From positions 3,256,001 to 3,320,000 of the forward strand of contig NZ_CP093299.1 in assembly GCF_024362805.1 (NCBI RefSeq): a DNA stretch of 64,000 nucleotides, given 5' to 3'. Shown one piece after another: positions 26,922 through 35,788 of this stretch. Each line of letters begins with the position of its first letter. Position 1 is the first letter of the stretch. The translations under genes were made by a program, and so were the position numbers. The notes beneath the pieces were generated by a model that ran no database searches, was not told the origin of the DNA, and worked only from the letters and a program-made list of their open reading frames with translations. This DNA is from Salipaludibacillus sp. LMS25. Its GTDB lineage: Bacteria; Bacillota; Bacilli; Bacillales; Salisediminibacteriaceae.

Positions 26922-27683
26922 ATGTTACGTACACTTATATGGTATATGTACTTTTTTGGCTATTTAATGGTGGTCTCACCGCTGTTGCTTAAAGCCTACA
27001 AGCTTAAGAAACAAGGTAGGAAAGACGAATTGGACACGTTTATAAGAACCATTACCAGCAATTGGGCGCGTAGGTTAATTAAGTTAGCTGGTGGGGAAGT
27101 AAGTGTTATTGGGGCAGAACGAATTCCAGAGGATGAACCCCTCTTAATTGTCAGCAATCACCAAGGGAATTATGATATCCCTGTCTTATTAGGTTATTTA
27201 GGGATTAATATGGGGTTTATTTCTAAAATTGAAGTGAAAAAAATACCGTTGATTCGTTCATGGATGATGCTGATGGGCTGTATTTTTATGGATCGAAAAG
27301 ATAGACGGCAGGCAGTGAAGGCGATCAAAGAAGGTGCAGAGTCATTTCAACATGGGCAAAACCTCGTGATTTTTCCTGAAGGCACGCGTAGTAAGGGAGG
27401 GCCTGTGGCGCCATTTAAGAAAGGTAGTTTTAAGCTGGCGACAAAATCAGGTGTTACAATTCTTCCCGTCACAATTAATGGCACATACAAATTAATGGAG
27501 TCTAACAATAATTTAATGACGCCAGGAAGTGTTGTAGTGACTGTTACGGAGCCTATACGTTGCCATCAAACTGACCAATCGATTGACGCGCAACAGCTGG
27601 CTGACTTGAGCCGTGCACAAATTATAAACGCTTTAGAGGATAAGCAAGAGCAAGTAACTGCCGAACTATCTTCTCCTGTATAA
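26922..27683 (+). CDS. plsC: 1-acyl-sn-glycerol-3-phosphate acyltransferase (PlsC family)
   Basis: It transfers an acyl group to lysophosphatidic acid to make phosphatidic acid at the membrane. The signal motifs NHQGNYDIP (HxxxxD, here in VSNHQGNYD) and FPEGTRSKGG are present, with an N-terminal membrane helix. At 253 residues it is normal length. ATG 26922 is the likely start; a TTG two codons earlier is possible. A TATAAT lies at 26880-26885. A family-1 repeat follows the gene. Confidence 0.9.
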   Translation: MLRTLIWYMYFFGYLMVVSPLLLKAYKLKKQGRKDELDTFIRTITSNWARRLIKLAGGEVSVIGAERIPEDEPLLIVSNHQGNYDIPVLLGYLGINMGFISKIEVKKIPLIRSWMMLMGCIFMDRKDRRQAVKAIKEGAESFQHGQNLVIFPEGTRSKGGPVAPFKKGSFKLATKSGVTILPVTINGTYKLMESNNNLMTPGSVVVTVTEPIRCHQTDQSIDAQQLADLSRAQIINALEDKQEQVTAELSSPV

Positions 27684-27706
27684 AGGGGATAGGCAGTTTT
27701 TTAGTT

Positions 27707-27856
27707 TTTATCCCACTCTTAAGGGGCAGTAAAACCCCCACCTGAAAACTTAATAAGATCGAAAAGGTTAGGTGGGGGATAAACTGCCCCTAGAGGTCCC
27801 ATAAGTTAAACGAACAATCAGTGGGAAAACTCCCACTGATTGAAGCTTAGCTTTAT
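27707..27856 (+). repeat. family-1 interspersed repeat (near full length)
   Basis: All modules are kept; hairpin 2 has lost the GGATGAAG part of its loop. Its terminal CTTTAT is only one base from a TATAAT at 27858, so the repeat borders, and may supply upstream elements to, the promoter of the SCP2 gene. Confidence 0.9.
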
Positions 27857-27857
27857 G

Positions 27858-27887
27858 TATAATTATGAATGAATGATCAATCATTAA
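27858..27887 (+). promoter_or_regulatory. -10 box and FadR-like operator of the SCP2 gene
   Basis: TATAAT at 27858-27863 is followed by TGAATGA (27870-27876), TCAA and TCATTAA (27881-27887). The inverted TGAATGA / TCATTAA pair resembles the TGAATGA-type site I recall for the Bacillus FadR fatty-acid repressor. It sits where transcription should start. No clear -35 box is seen. Confidence 0.5.
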
Positions 27888-27901
27888 AGGAGGAGAAGTC
27901 C

Positions 27902-28231
27902 TTGTCAGTAGATACTGTATTAGCTACGATAGTCAAGAAAATGAACGAGAAACCAGAGCATCTAGAAGGAGTTACTTACACCTATGAATTCCGTTTATCA
28001 GGTGAGGAAGAACAAGTCTACCAATTGAAGATTCATAATCAAACAGCTGAGTACGCTGCTTATCGGCAGTGGGAACCGAGATTAACGTTAGAGTTAGATG
28101 AGGCTAATTTTAAAAAGCTCGCATCTGACAGGTTAAATCCAACGATGGCTTATATGAATGGCAAGTTAAAAGTTCACGGGGAACTAACCCATGCCCTTAA
28201 GTTTCATAGTCTGTTAAAAAAATATACGTAA
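27902..28231 (+). CDS. SCP2 sterol-carrier-like lipid-binding protein
   Basis: A 109-residue SCP2-fold protein; such single-domain proteins bind acyl chains or acyl-CoA. The pattern YTYEFRLSGEEEQVYQL, WEPRLTLELDEANFKKL and NPTMAYMNGKLKVHGELTHA is typical. I choose TTG 27902 because AAGGAGGAGAAG lies 5-8 bases upstream and the predicted transcription start (about 27870) falls at the only upstream ATG (27869). It lies between the acyltransferase and a shared terminator; fatty-acid control is suggested by the FadR-like site. Confidence 0.8.
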   Translation: MSVDTVLATIVKKMNEKPEHLEGVTYTYEFRLSGEEEQVYQLKIHNQTAEYAAYRQWEPRLTLELDEANFKKLASDRLNPTMAYMNGKLKVHGELTHALKFHSLLKKYT

Positions 28232-28384
28232 ACAGCGAAATGTCATGATGCACTTCAGCAGCTGAAAAGTATAAAAAGGGCCTGTTTTTTGTACGAGTGT
28301 GTATGATAAAAGTGCGCTTGTATGAGCAAGATACTTAGATTAATGAACTGAACGATAAAAGTACGCAATGATGTTGGAGCAACG

Positions 28385-28426
28385 TAAAAAAGCTGATCCT
28401 TTTAATCGGGAAGGTCAGCTTTTTGT
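28385..28426. terminator. bidirectional terminator
   Basis: AAAAAGCTGATCCTT pairs with AAGGTCAGCTTTTT around TTAATCGGG and has U-tracts on both strands. It can stop the SCP2 transcript (+) and the small minus-strand gene at 28524-28664. Confidence 0.8.
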
Positions 28427-28523
28427 ATAGGCTAATCATTCTCTCATGAACTACCGTGCTACTCTGGAATTTTCCTGTTTTTCCCTTGTGAAGGGGGATT
28501 TGTCTCAAATTTCAAAAGATATT

Positions 28524-28664
28524 TCAAGCTTTTTGGAGCATTTTTTCTTCATACCGATCATCGATTTTTTTCTCGATTTGGAGGATTGCTTTTTGGTCTT
28601 CCATAATTTCCTGCTTATTTTCTTTAACTAACTCTTCAAAACTTTTTTGAAAACGCTTTCTCAT
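28524..28664 (-). CDS. Fur-regulated basic protein B-like small protein
   Basis: A 46-residue, strongly charged helical protein: MRKRFQKSFEELVKENKQEI, then EDQKAILQIEKKID and a YEEK tail. This fits the FbpB family, which in B. subtilis helps the FsrA small RNA spare iron. AGAGGTGA lies 5 bases before the ATG. A TATAATTAAATTATA palindrome (28694-28708) lies upstream; it has the 7-1-7 layout of a Fur box but poor base match. It is easily missed because of its length. Confidence 0.7.
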   Translation of the reverse strand: MRKRFQKSFEELVKENKQEIMEDQKAILQIEKKIDDRYEEKMLQKA

Positions 28665-29008
28665 TTCTCTTCACCTCTTAATCGAAATTTTCTTATAATT
28701 AAATTATATCTAACTATTACCTGAAATGTCATGTGAAAACTGTTACAAATTTACGAACTTTATCCCAGATAACCGTCTGGGCTCACACCCATTGGTATGA
28801 TAAGCACCACCACAACATTCAGTATAGAGCCAGAAATTACAATAACCCACCCCATGAGCCCGTAAAGCTTGACGTGAGTTACTTCGATAAATACTTATTT
28901 TTCCTGCCACGCATTCAGCGACGTGACATAAAATCTATGTGTTCCCCACACATCATTTAATCTTAAAATACAATTATAAAAAAATTTATTAAAATCAAGC
29001 AAGTTATC
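28665..29008. other. intergenic region with repeat and gene debris
   Basis: A solitary family-2 5' end, TTTATCCCAGATAACCGTC, lies at 28759-28777. On the minus strand about 28773-28890 reads a hydrophobic tail (KLYGLMGWVIVISGSILNVV and onward) with a stop but no start, probably the end of a lost membrane protein gene. No intact gene. Confidence 0.45.
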
Positions 29009-29197
29009 TTAATCAGTTTTCAACTTTCTCACTTTCCAAATACATACAGTAGCAATAACTAAACAGACAGGCATCAACAACAATGAGATATCCATACCAA
29101 CATCACCGATTTTAACCCAAGGATCCAATCCATATATAATACCCGTACAAGTTAACAACAAAGCTACCGCTAAAAGTATCATTCCTTTTTTACTCAC
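29009..29197 (-). CDS. small two-helix membrane protein, possible immunity partner
   Basis: A 62-residue protein with two hydrophobic segments (ILLAVALLLTCTGIIYGL and ISLLLMPVCLVIATVCIW) and a basic tail KVRKLKTD. The start is GTG 29197, seven bases after GGGGAG. It follows the frameshifted secreted precursor at 29223-29905 by 25 bases on the same strand. Small two-helix proteins are common self-protection partners of bacteriocins, which is the basis for the suggestion; no family is recognised. Confidence 0.6.
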   Translation of the reverse strand: MSKKGMILLAVALLLTCTGIIYGLDPWVKIGDVGMDISLLLMPVCLVIATVCIWKVRKLKTD

Positions 29198-29222
29198 ATA
29201 TATCTCCCCAATTAAATAAAAT

Positions 29223-29905
29223 TTATGGACATCCGAAGTAGAAAATCACTGAGCAAGCCGCTCCATAAATCTCACCAAATACTGGAAACCCTACACCAAT
29301 CATAAATCCATGTGTCGAACAATAAGCAATACCACCTAAATTACACACATGACTAACCAAACCCATAGTTCCTATTGGTGCATTACTTAATAACACATCT
29401 TTACTCATCTCATCAATAAATCCTTGCTCCAAAGTGTAACCTTCCACAGACTCAAAATCCTCTGTTACCTCATCATACCCATACATTACAAAACTATTCA
29501 ATCCTAAAATCTCATTTTCTACCTTACATACAACACATTAACAAATAATCCCATACTGTCTTCACTTAACACATCCACATAAGTTACACTTACTAAATCA
29601 TTACCCATGTCTACACCGAAAAACTCATTTTCTACATTAAATCCTTTTCCCAAAGAAAAATCTTTCACTTCATTATATTTATCAAATCCATTAAATCTCT
29701 CAAAAAAATCTAAACCACTTTCTTCAGACAACTCTTCAAATTCACTCTCATCAAATTCAATATCCTCACCTAAATTACCACAATCACAATCCTCTTCCGA
29801 ATCAGCAAAAACATGCCCAAACGGCACGACAAACAACAATAATGCTAACATAGATGCTACAAAATTCTTCACAAAACCACTCCTAAAGAATATTTTGTTA
29901 CACAC
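29223..29905 (-). pseudogene. secreted Cys-containing peptide precursor, frameshifted
   Basis: The first frame (start 29905) encodes a signal peptide (VASMLALLLFVVPFGHVFA), a DCDCG motif and an acidic leader-like region, and stops at 29519. The next frame continues directly as VCKVENEILGLNSFVMYGYD and ends with a hydrophobic Gly/Cys-rich core (CNLGGIAYCSTHGFMIGVGF, then AACSVIFYFGCP). Together they give about 225 residues laid out as signal, acidic propeptide and mature core with four spaced cysteines, like class II / halocin-C8-type bacteriocins. One base change near 29520-29530 breaks it. The bacteriocin reading is inference. Confidence 0.55.
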
Positions 29906-29939
29906 CTATTTTATCATGTATAATCACATAGTTATCTAA

Positions 29940-30039
29940 AAATACCAAATTAGTCAAAAACCGTATTAATAACATAATCTATCATTCTATATGTCGTGTC
30001 ATATCGAACATTTATCTTATAATTAATCCAACAAAAAAA
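29940..30039. other. short AT-rich spacer
   Basis: It holds no gene. It separates the precursor gene's upstream region from the left inverted repeat of the IS1182-type element. Confidence 0.4.
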
Positions 30040-31420
30040 GGGCTGTATCAAAAGCCTTTAGCGAAAAAAACATGGACGCCATCTATAGAGATGGTGACCA
30101 TGGTTTTTCCCCTGTTTATGTGTTTGTTTCTTTTGATGGCGTTTCATTGCCGCCACCTTTTGTATGTTGTGAGCCAGCGCCACCCAGCCGAACTTCACGT
30201 GGACTTTTTTCAGTCCTCGCAAATGGAATCGCTGGAAGCCTAGGTTTTGTTTGACATTACCAAATACACTCTCCACGTCGTTTTTCGGCGCGCGTAGAGT
30301 GTCCGTCTTCGCTTTTCAGTTTGCTCGCTACTTTCGCCTTTAACTCTTCATACACGGGATTGTAATAGACTTTCTGATTGCCTTTGGCGGTGGTACAGTC
30401 TGCTTTAAACGGGCATCCTTCACAGGATTCACATTCATAGATTTCGGGTGTAGCCTTGTTTATCCGTACGTCGACGATAGTGGCGAAACGTCACTTTCCG
30501 CTGATTCGGGCACCAGTAGAGATCGTCTTTCATGCGCATAAACGTGGCCTCCACATCCGTCTTCGAATAACGATTGCGATCCCAAAATAAACCCATTTGG
30601 GTTTCGTATGTCTCTAGACGCGGGAGATAATTCTTCGCGAATGCTCTATGAAACTGACGCAGCGGTTTGACAGCTTGTTTCTTCGCCCTTTTTTCATCGA
30701 CCGTGTCGGCGGCTTCGATGGCATCGTCCTGCGCCTTGAGTTCCTGTTCGACTTGTTGAACGATTTCTTCCAGGACTTCTCGGGAGATACGTTCGCGCGA
30801 AAATTGTGTCATCTTGTCGTTTCAGGGAGTCGATATCAAACACAATAACGTCTTCAATCGCTTGAAGATTGGTCGCGATTTTCGCCTGCAATTTCTCTTC
30901 GTAGCCCTCAGTCTTTTTGCGCCAAACAAACGTCTACTTGTTGGCATTCGCCTCGATCTTGGTGCCGTTAAGAAAATAGTCCTTTCCATCGACATACCCT
31001 TCTTCTATTAGTAGCTGGACCATCTCCGCATATAAGGCGTCCATCACCGGCTTACATCGTTCTGAACGAAACCGGTTAATCGTGTTAAAGTCAAGCACTT
31101 GGCTGGCGGAAAGCCACATCATAGGCAAGTGTTCTCTCAGAGCGCTTTCGATGGCACGGGCGGAAAACATCCCCTGTGTGTAGCCGTACAACACGACTTT
31201 CGCCATCATTTTCGGGTGATAGGTGGGGCGACCGCCTCCTTTATACACATCAAAAAATAGCTGATCATCCAAGGCATCAGTCATGTCACTCACGATCCGG
31301 GTAACATGATCCACAGGAATTAAATCGGAAAAATCCCTAGGTAGATACAGTTGATTCATGGTATAATTTTGGAAATATCTATCAAAAGGCCATTTTTTAT
31401 GACCTTTTGATACAGCTCCC
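30040..31420 (-). mobile_element. inactive IS1182-family insertion sequence
   Basis: Imperfect terminal inverted repeats are visible: GGGCTGTATCAAAAGCC at 30040 and, on the other strand, GGGAGCTGTATCAAAAGG ending at 31420. The single transposase gene between them runs on the minus strand and is broken. The length of about 1.38 kb is below the usual 1.5-1.9 kb for the family. No clear target duplication was found at the flanks. Confidence 0.82.
30058..31359 (-). pseudogene. IS1182-family transposase, multiply disrupted
   Basis: The start MNQLYLPRDFSDLIPVDHVT and the segments GGGRPTYHPKMMAKVVLYGY, VLDFNTINRFRSERC and DYFLNGTKIEANANK are typical of IS1182 transposases. A TAG replaces a sense codon after EANANK (about 30930); a frameshift lies near 30800-30890 (SLKRQDDT to QFSRERIS); another near 30440 leads to IYECESCEGCPFKADCTTAK, the zinc-finger-like part; a third near 30290 leads to VFGNVKQNLGFQRFHLRGLK. 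The element cannot move on its own. Confidence 0.85.
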
Positions 31421-31570
31421 TTAAAGAATGTTCTAAAAAACAATCTTAAAAAAATTAAACCTTATAAAGATTATATAAAAGGAAGTCTTTATTATAAGAC
31501 ATACAAACTCACGTCCACTAACTATATGAATCTACCTTTTATATCCAATTAGCAGGCCTTTTGTAAGGGG

Positions 31571-32029
31571 ATGGTCATTATAAGTAGTCAGTTTTTATTA
31601 TATTATGTGCTGTTTTATCCAATAGCGGTACTTATTCATGAACTGGGACATGCTTTTTTTGTTAAGTTGTTTGGGGAAAAAATAATATCAATTGGATTCG
31701 GAACAGGTGAAAAAATAGTTCAAATCAAGAAGTTTTATGTAGCAAAGGATTCTATACTTTTTGGAAAAATTAGGTGGGATAGGAGTAGTGAATTAAACGT
31801 CTATCAATCTTTTTTTCTATACTTTGGGGGCATTTTATTTAACATATTGACTGGGACAATCTTATGGATTTTTGGAGATGTAACGTATGCTTATATCTAC
31901 AAACCTTTTATTTTCCTTTCTTATTATATGGCCCTTTTTAATTTAGTTCCATTTAAGTTTAGAGATGGTAGGGATAGTGATGGATTGTTAATTTTAAAGT
32001 TATTTAAAAGTCGTTTTAAAGAATGTTGA
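31571..32029 (+). CDS. small membrane zinc-metalloprotease-like protein (M50-like), second copy
   Basis: At 152 residues this parallels the protein at 12708-13187: an early membrane helix carrying AVLIHELGHAFF (HExxH), a WDRSSELNVYQSFFLYFGGI stretch (compare QLEELNVNNRWTHAIVYLSG) and a final RDGRDSDGLLILK motif with the candidate third ligand. The ATG at 31571 directly follows AAGGGG, closer than usual, so the start is somewhat uncertain. It lies beside the dead insertion sequence. Function is unknown. Confidence 0.65.
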   Translation: MVIISSQFLLYYVLFYPIAVLIHELGHAFFVKLFGEKIISIGFGTGEKIVQIKKFYVAKDSILFGKIRWDRSSELNVYQSFFLYFGGILFNILTGTILWIFGDVTYAYIYKPFIFLSYYMALFNLVPFKFRDGRDSDGLLILKLFKSRFKEC

Positions 32030-32607
32030 TAGCGAGTAGGCTGTTTAGAAGTTTATTTAAAAAATAAATCGCCTATTTGAAACAGACATACTGATGTAAA
32101 GAGTACTGTAAATCCACTGGAGTGTTGCCATATAGCTTGTGATGGCAACCATAATCAGTGGTGGAACCGTAAAATATATTAAGTAACCCATATATTAAAT
32201 TGAAATCATTAGACGATTTGACCTTCAACCTGCAATCTGGTATTGCTTCAAAAAAAGAAGGACTATTTTAACGGAAGTACGTGAGTGGGTAAAAGTGGAA
32301 TTTGGCAAAGGTGGCGCTGAAGAAGTATGGATAGGTAATATCGTTGCAACCATATAAGAAAAATAAGCCGTCTTAGAAAAATTACCCAGAACAGTATGCA
32401 TACTAGAGACATTTTCACTTCTTATTCGTTTCATCATCTTTTGTGAAATGTCCAACAATTCTTAGTCCTTGCCAATTTGCGTGTGCTTTTCTACATTCTT
32501 TCATACATTTTCATGACGTTTTTAAAAAAACCTTTGTTAGGCTTTTCCCTTTGTTGGTAGAATAAGAATAGACATGTCGAAACATGAATCTGAATGGAGG
32601 AACGGAA
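32030..32607. other. gene-free region with decayed coding sequence
   Basis: On the plus strand about 32268-32357 reads TEVREWVKVEFGKGGAEEVW and a few more residues to a stop, without a start, probably the 3' end of a lost gene. Nothing else is supported. The ribosome binding site GGAGG of the next gene is at 32597-32601. Confidence 0.4.
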
Positions 32608-33045
32608 ATGGAAAAGCAAACGAAGCAATGGCTTGTAAGAGGTTCACTATTAGGGTTTATAGCAGGGGCCATTTTTGTAGCATCAAATAACCGAGCGCGT
32701 ACGAAGGTGGTAACGTTAGCTAGTACAACGAAATCGCGGACGCAACACTGGATTCAAGTTATCAATGATAATCGTGATAGCGTGCTGCAACAGCTTCAGG
32801 CATCGAAAGAGAACATTATGACAATTGTAGATGAAGCATCCGATGACGTAGAAACTTTAATGGAAACATCAAAAAATTTAAAAAGTCACGCCCTAAATTT
32901 AGTATCAAGCGTGCAGCATTCAAAAGACGAATTACAACAATTAACGGCTAAACTGCAAACAGAAAAAGAGATGCTTGAACCAAACCAAGAGCTATTACCT
33001 GCTCCTGACGAGGAAGATGAACAAAAAAAACTTGATCAACCATAA
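32608..33045 (+). CDS. YtxH-like membrane-anchored protein
   Basis: A 145-residue protein with one N-terminal membrane segment (WLVRGSLLGFIAGAIFVASN) followed by a long charged helical region with coiled-coil character (KDELQQLTAKLQTEKEMLE) and an acidic tail. This fits YtxH-like general-stress proteins of Bacilli. Start ATG 32608 lies seven bases after GGAGG. It is a single gene with its own terminator. No catalytic motif is visible. Confidence 0.7.
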   Translation: MEKQTKQWLVRGSLLGFIAGAIFVASNNRARTKVVTLASTTKSRTQHWIQVINDNRDSVLQQLQASKENIMTIVDEASDDVETLMETSKNLKSHALNLVSSVQHSKDELQQLTAKLQTEKEMLEPNQELLPAPDEEDEQKKLDQP

Positions 33046-33054
33046 TGCTAATTG

Positions 33055-33095
33055 GCACCAAAACGTTACAAGTACGCTAACGTTTTGGTGCTTTT
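33055..33095 (+). terminator. Rho-independent terminator after the YtxH-like gene
   Basis: GCACCAAAACGTTA pairs perfectly with TAACGTTTTGGTGC (14 bp) around CAAGTACGC and is followed by TTTTC. Confidence 0.9.
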
Positions 33096-33295
33096 CATTG
33101 TGGATAAAATACTGTCTGAAATATGATTTTCAACTTTTCTTTCTAACAGTGCATAAATAGAGAAGGAGGGCACATTAGGAGAAGACAAACGCACCTATGG
33201 TTTAGGGCTTATTCAAGGACGTCTAAAAGAGATAAGTGAATCAAGTGTTAAACCTTAACCTTTCGAATACCTTAAAAGTTCTTCATTATTTCTAG
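33096..33295. other. intergenic debris
   Basis: A short frame at about 33170-33258 (TLGEDKRTYGLGLIQGRLKE) has a purine-rich lead but no start codon and looks like a gene tail. No intact gene. Confidence 0.35.
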
Positions 33296-33457
33296 TTTTT
33301 CCCCCACTCTTAAGGGGCAGTAAAACCCTCACCTCAAAACTTAAGAAGATCGAAACGTTTAGGTGGGGGAGAAATTGCCCCTATAGGTCCAATAAGTTAA
33401 ACGAACAATCAGTGGGGGATAAAGGAAAACTCCTACTGATTGAAGCTTAGCTTTATA
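33296..33457 (+). repeat. family-1 interspersed repeat (full length)
   Basis: All modules are kept, with the left end changed from TTTATCCC to TTTTTCCC. The right end is intact (GAAGCTTAGCTTTAT). Confidence 0.9.
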
Positions 33458-33645
33458 ACGATCGAATTCCTAACTTCATCATACAAAATACGTCTGTAAA
33501 AAACGAATATAAAATGCTACAATGGGCTGCTTTCCCGAGGGATTGTTTTCAGCTTAATGAGGCGATAACCCCTTTCGTATTGCTCGCTTGTGTGTTGAGA
33601 CTAATAGTGATAACCATTAAGTCACCGTAACGGTTCATTATTCTT
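33458..33645. other. intergenic region with family-3/4 fragments
   Basis: Fragments GCTGCTTTCCCGAGGG and TTTTCAGCTTAATGAGGCG resemble families 4 and 3. No gene. Confidence 0.4.
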
Positions 33646-34080
33646 TTACAAATCTAAATCTCGATAGTATAATTGTTCATCTAGTTCCATCATCCTATAA
33701 GTATGAGCTAGGTCCATAGAGTCTACAAAATTCTCCCGGTTGAGGTATCCTGTATTCTCATATAATTCTAACTCCTCGCCCGCTCGTACTGTCCAAAAAA
33801 TAGCCATCCTTAACTCATAAGAGATATCACTATTTTGAAAATCCTCATCTAACTTTCGTTCTGAATACTTACGCTTAAAATCTTGAAACTGTTGACGTTC
33901 CTCATCAATCCACTCACCGTCGTGATAGTTGTATGCTTCCGCTAGCAATGAATAGATTTTATCCGTCTCTCGCCACTCTTTGTTAACTACGTAAAACTCA
34001 TAAGCCACATATAATAAAAATATGCTTACTAACGCAGTCATACTACTACCAATTATCAGTAATTTCTTTTTCACTTCCAT
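33646..34080 (-). CDS. hypothetical single-pass membrane protein, 144 aa
   Basis: The N-terminal KKKLLIIGSSMTALVSIFLL is a signal anchor; the rest is charged and helical (EWIDEERQQFQDFKRKYSER). I do not recognise the family. The ATG at 34080 directly abuts GGGAG, so the GTG two codons later (34074) may be the true start. It stands alone. Confidence 0.6.
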   Translation of the reverse strand: MEVKKKLLIIGSSMTALVSIFLLYVAYEFYVVNKEWRETDKIYSLLAEAYNYHDGEWIDEERQQFQDFKRKYSERKLDEDFQNSDISYELRMAIFWTVRAGEELELYENTGYLNRENFVDSMDLAHTYRMMELDEQLYYRDLDL

Positions 34081-34988
34081 CTCCCTAACTAGTTCTTATT
34101 TCTTAGTTCTTATTACCTACTATTTCGTTATTTAGTTTACCATCGCTAAAGTGTAAAGTAAATTAAGTAACAAGTTGATTAGTGAATATTTCTTGACAAA
34201 TGTTTTTGTAAATACTAAAAGATTTTTATTGAACATTTCTAGTATTTAATAATAAGAATCATTTCATAATTGTTTTATTTGAAACTTGTTTAGGATATCT
34301 TATGCAGCTTATTGTTACTTGGGGATAGCACTAATTCAATAGACAGCCAGTTTTGAAAGGGATTAAAGTGCACTTTCGTTTGTTTGTTTCTTGTGTGATG
34401 TCTAACATTGTCTGATTGGACATACTTTTTTCAAATAGGTATTGACTCGTACAATAGAGGGTCGATGATTAAAAGACGGTTTTTCACGGATTTGAACCTC
34501 TTGAGGGGAAGGTCGGTTCATTTTGTTTGAATTTTTTTACAGGTTAGATCATGGCTAAACGTTTCCACATTAGGTCAAAACACTTATATTGATAAGAATG
34601 TTCCTTGACACATGTCTATGAAATATAGTCGTCAAAGCCGATTATTTCCGACTTTGCAAACAATGACACTGTTCCCCAATGAAATGGAACTGTTCATAAA
34701 TTGGTTCAAACCTTGTAACTGGTATCAACGTTTTATAATGGAGATTTGTACAAAAAGAGTTATTCGAGTCCTATTAATAAAAGAATCTTCCTGTTTAGGA
34801 AATTAACTTTACTTACAAAAAATTATTAAACGATAATGATTTTTTAAAAGTTATAAAACACGATAAGTTATAACAAAGCAAACCTGTCACGTAATATAAA
34901 CGTAGTTTAGATTATGGCGGCAAAACATGTTTTGAAAAGGGGAGATTCGGCTACAGGATTATACAAGAGATGTTAGGAGGAATAATTT
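34081..34988. other. 0.9-kb AT-rich region without a supported gene
   Basis: A 64-codon open frame at 34612-34806 lacks a ribosome binding site and family-like composition, so I do not call it. TTGACT at 34442 begins a possible promoter, and TGAACC / GGTTCA (about 34493-34520) with a T-rich run after it could be a weak terminator; between them a short RNA of about 60-80 bases is possible but unproven. The ribosome binding site TTAGGAGG precedes the next gene. Confidence 0.4.
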
Positions 34989-35783
34989 ATGGCTTTAATG
35001 AATGAGCTTAACGATTTAAAAAACGTAAATTGTGCTGACAACGAATGTGTTTTATCTGTCTATTTAAATACGGACCCTGCTAACCAAGATCAACAAAAAG
35101 GTGAATGGAAAATAAGGTTAAAAAATGGTTTGAAGCGGATTCAAGAGTATTTAGAAGCCTCAGGCAATGAAGACCAAATTAAAAGTTACAAACGGCTTAA
35201 GAAAAAAGTTGATGATGAGATCCAATCAAATCGTACCCGTTTGCAGAAGAGTGTCGTCATCTTTGCTTCTGGCCATGATGACCTATGGCGTGTGCATTAT
35301 TTACAAGTTCCTGTTGAAACAAGCTTTCATTGGGAGTCATACCCTGTCACTGATCAATTAGAAAAACTGCAAAGGGATTACCCTCGTTCTGGGGTTATTA
35401 TGCCAAACCTTGATGAAGTTCGGATTTTGGACACATCACTCGGTGAGCTTCATGATGAAAGGACGTACTTGTTCGACCCAGGAAATGAAGAGTGGACGTT
35501 TAAAGAAGGCTTAGCTTCCTCTGATCGAATCGCCTCAGGAGCAAGCCACGTGGATAAAATTCAGCAGCGTTTTGAAGAAAATCGTCATCGGTTTTATAAA
35601 AAGATGGCGACGAACGTGGAAAAATTAAAAAAAGAACGGGACTGGCAAGAAGTGCATCTGGTTGGAGAGAAAGACATGATTAGGACGTTTGAAAATAGCC
35701 TTAACATAAAACCAGCAGGGATGATTGGTAAAAACTTAAATAATACTGACCCGACTAAAGTATTAGAAGAAGTGTTTAACTAA
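34989..35783 (+). CDS. VLRF1 / aeRF1-type release-factor-like protein (baeRF family)
   Basis: The 264-residue protein matches the Bacillus family annotated as VLRF1-type release factor, related to archaeal-eukaryotic RF1 and Vms1, which releases peptides from stalled tRNA or ribosomes. The N-terminal CVLSVYLNTDPANQ and the central helix HVDKIQQRFEENRHRFYKK are characteristic. TTAGGAGGAATAATTT precedes the ATG. It stands alone and ends with a strong stem-loop. The biochemical role in Bacilli is inferred from the family. Confidence 0.75.
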   Translation: MALMNELNDLKNVNCADNECVLSVYLNTDPANQDQQKGEWKIRLKNGLKRIQEYLEASGNEDQIKSYKRLKKKVDDEIQSNRTRLQKSVVIFASGHDDLWRVHYLQVPVETSFHWESYPVTDQLEKLQRDYPRSGVIMPNLDEVRILDTSLGELHDERTYLFDPGNEEWTFKEGLASSDRIASGASHVDKIQQRFEENRHRFYKKMATNVEKLKKERDWQEVHLVGEKDMIRTFENSLNIKPAGMIGKNLNNTDPTKVLEEVFN

Positions 35784-35788
35784 GCTTA

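Noticed and set aside
28446..28631. 61-codon plus-strand open frame
   Set aside because: It lies on the opposite strand of the better supported FbpB-like gene and starts inside the terminator region.
28694..28708. TATAATTAAATTATA as a Fur box
   Set aside because: It is a perfect 7-1-7 palindrome but agrees poorly with the TGATAATNATTATCA consensus; it may only be AT-rich promoter DNA.
32225..32458. Minus-strand 77-codon open frame
   Set aside because: No ribosome binding site; the plus strand holds a more protein-like tail fragment.
34612..34806. 64-codon open frame in the gap before the VLRF1 gene
   Set aside because: No ribosome binding site and composition like non-coding AT-rich DNA.
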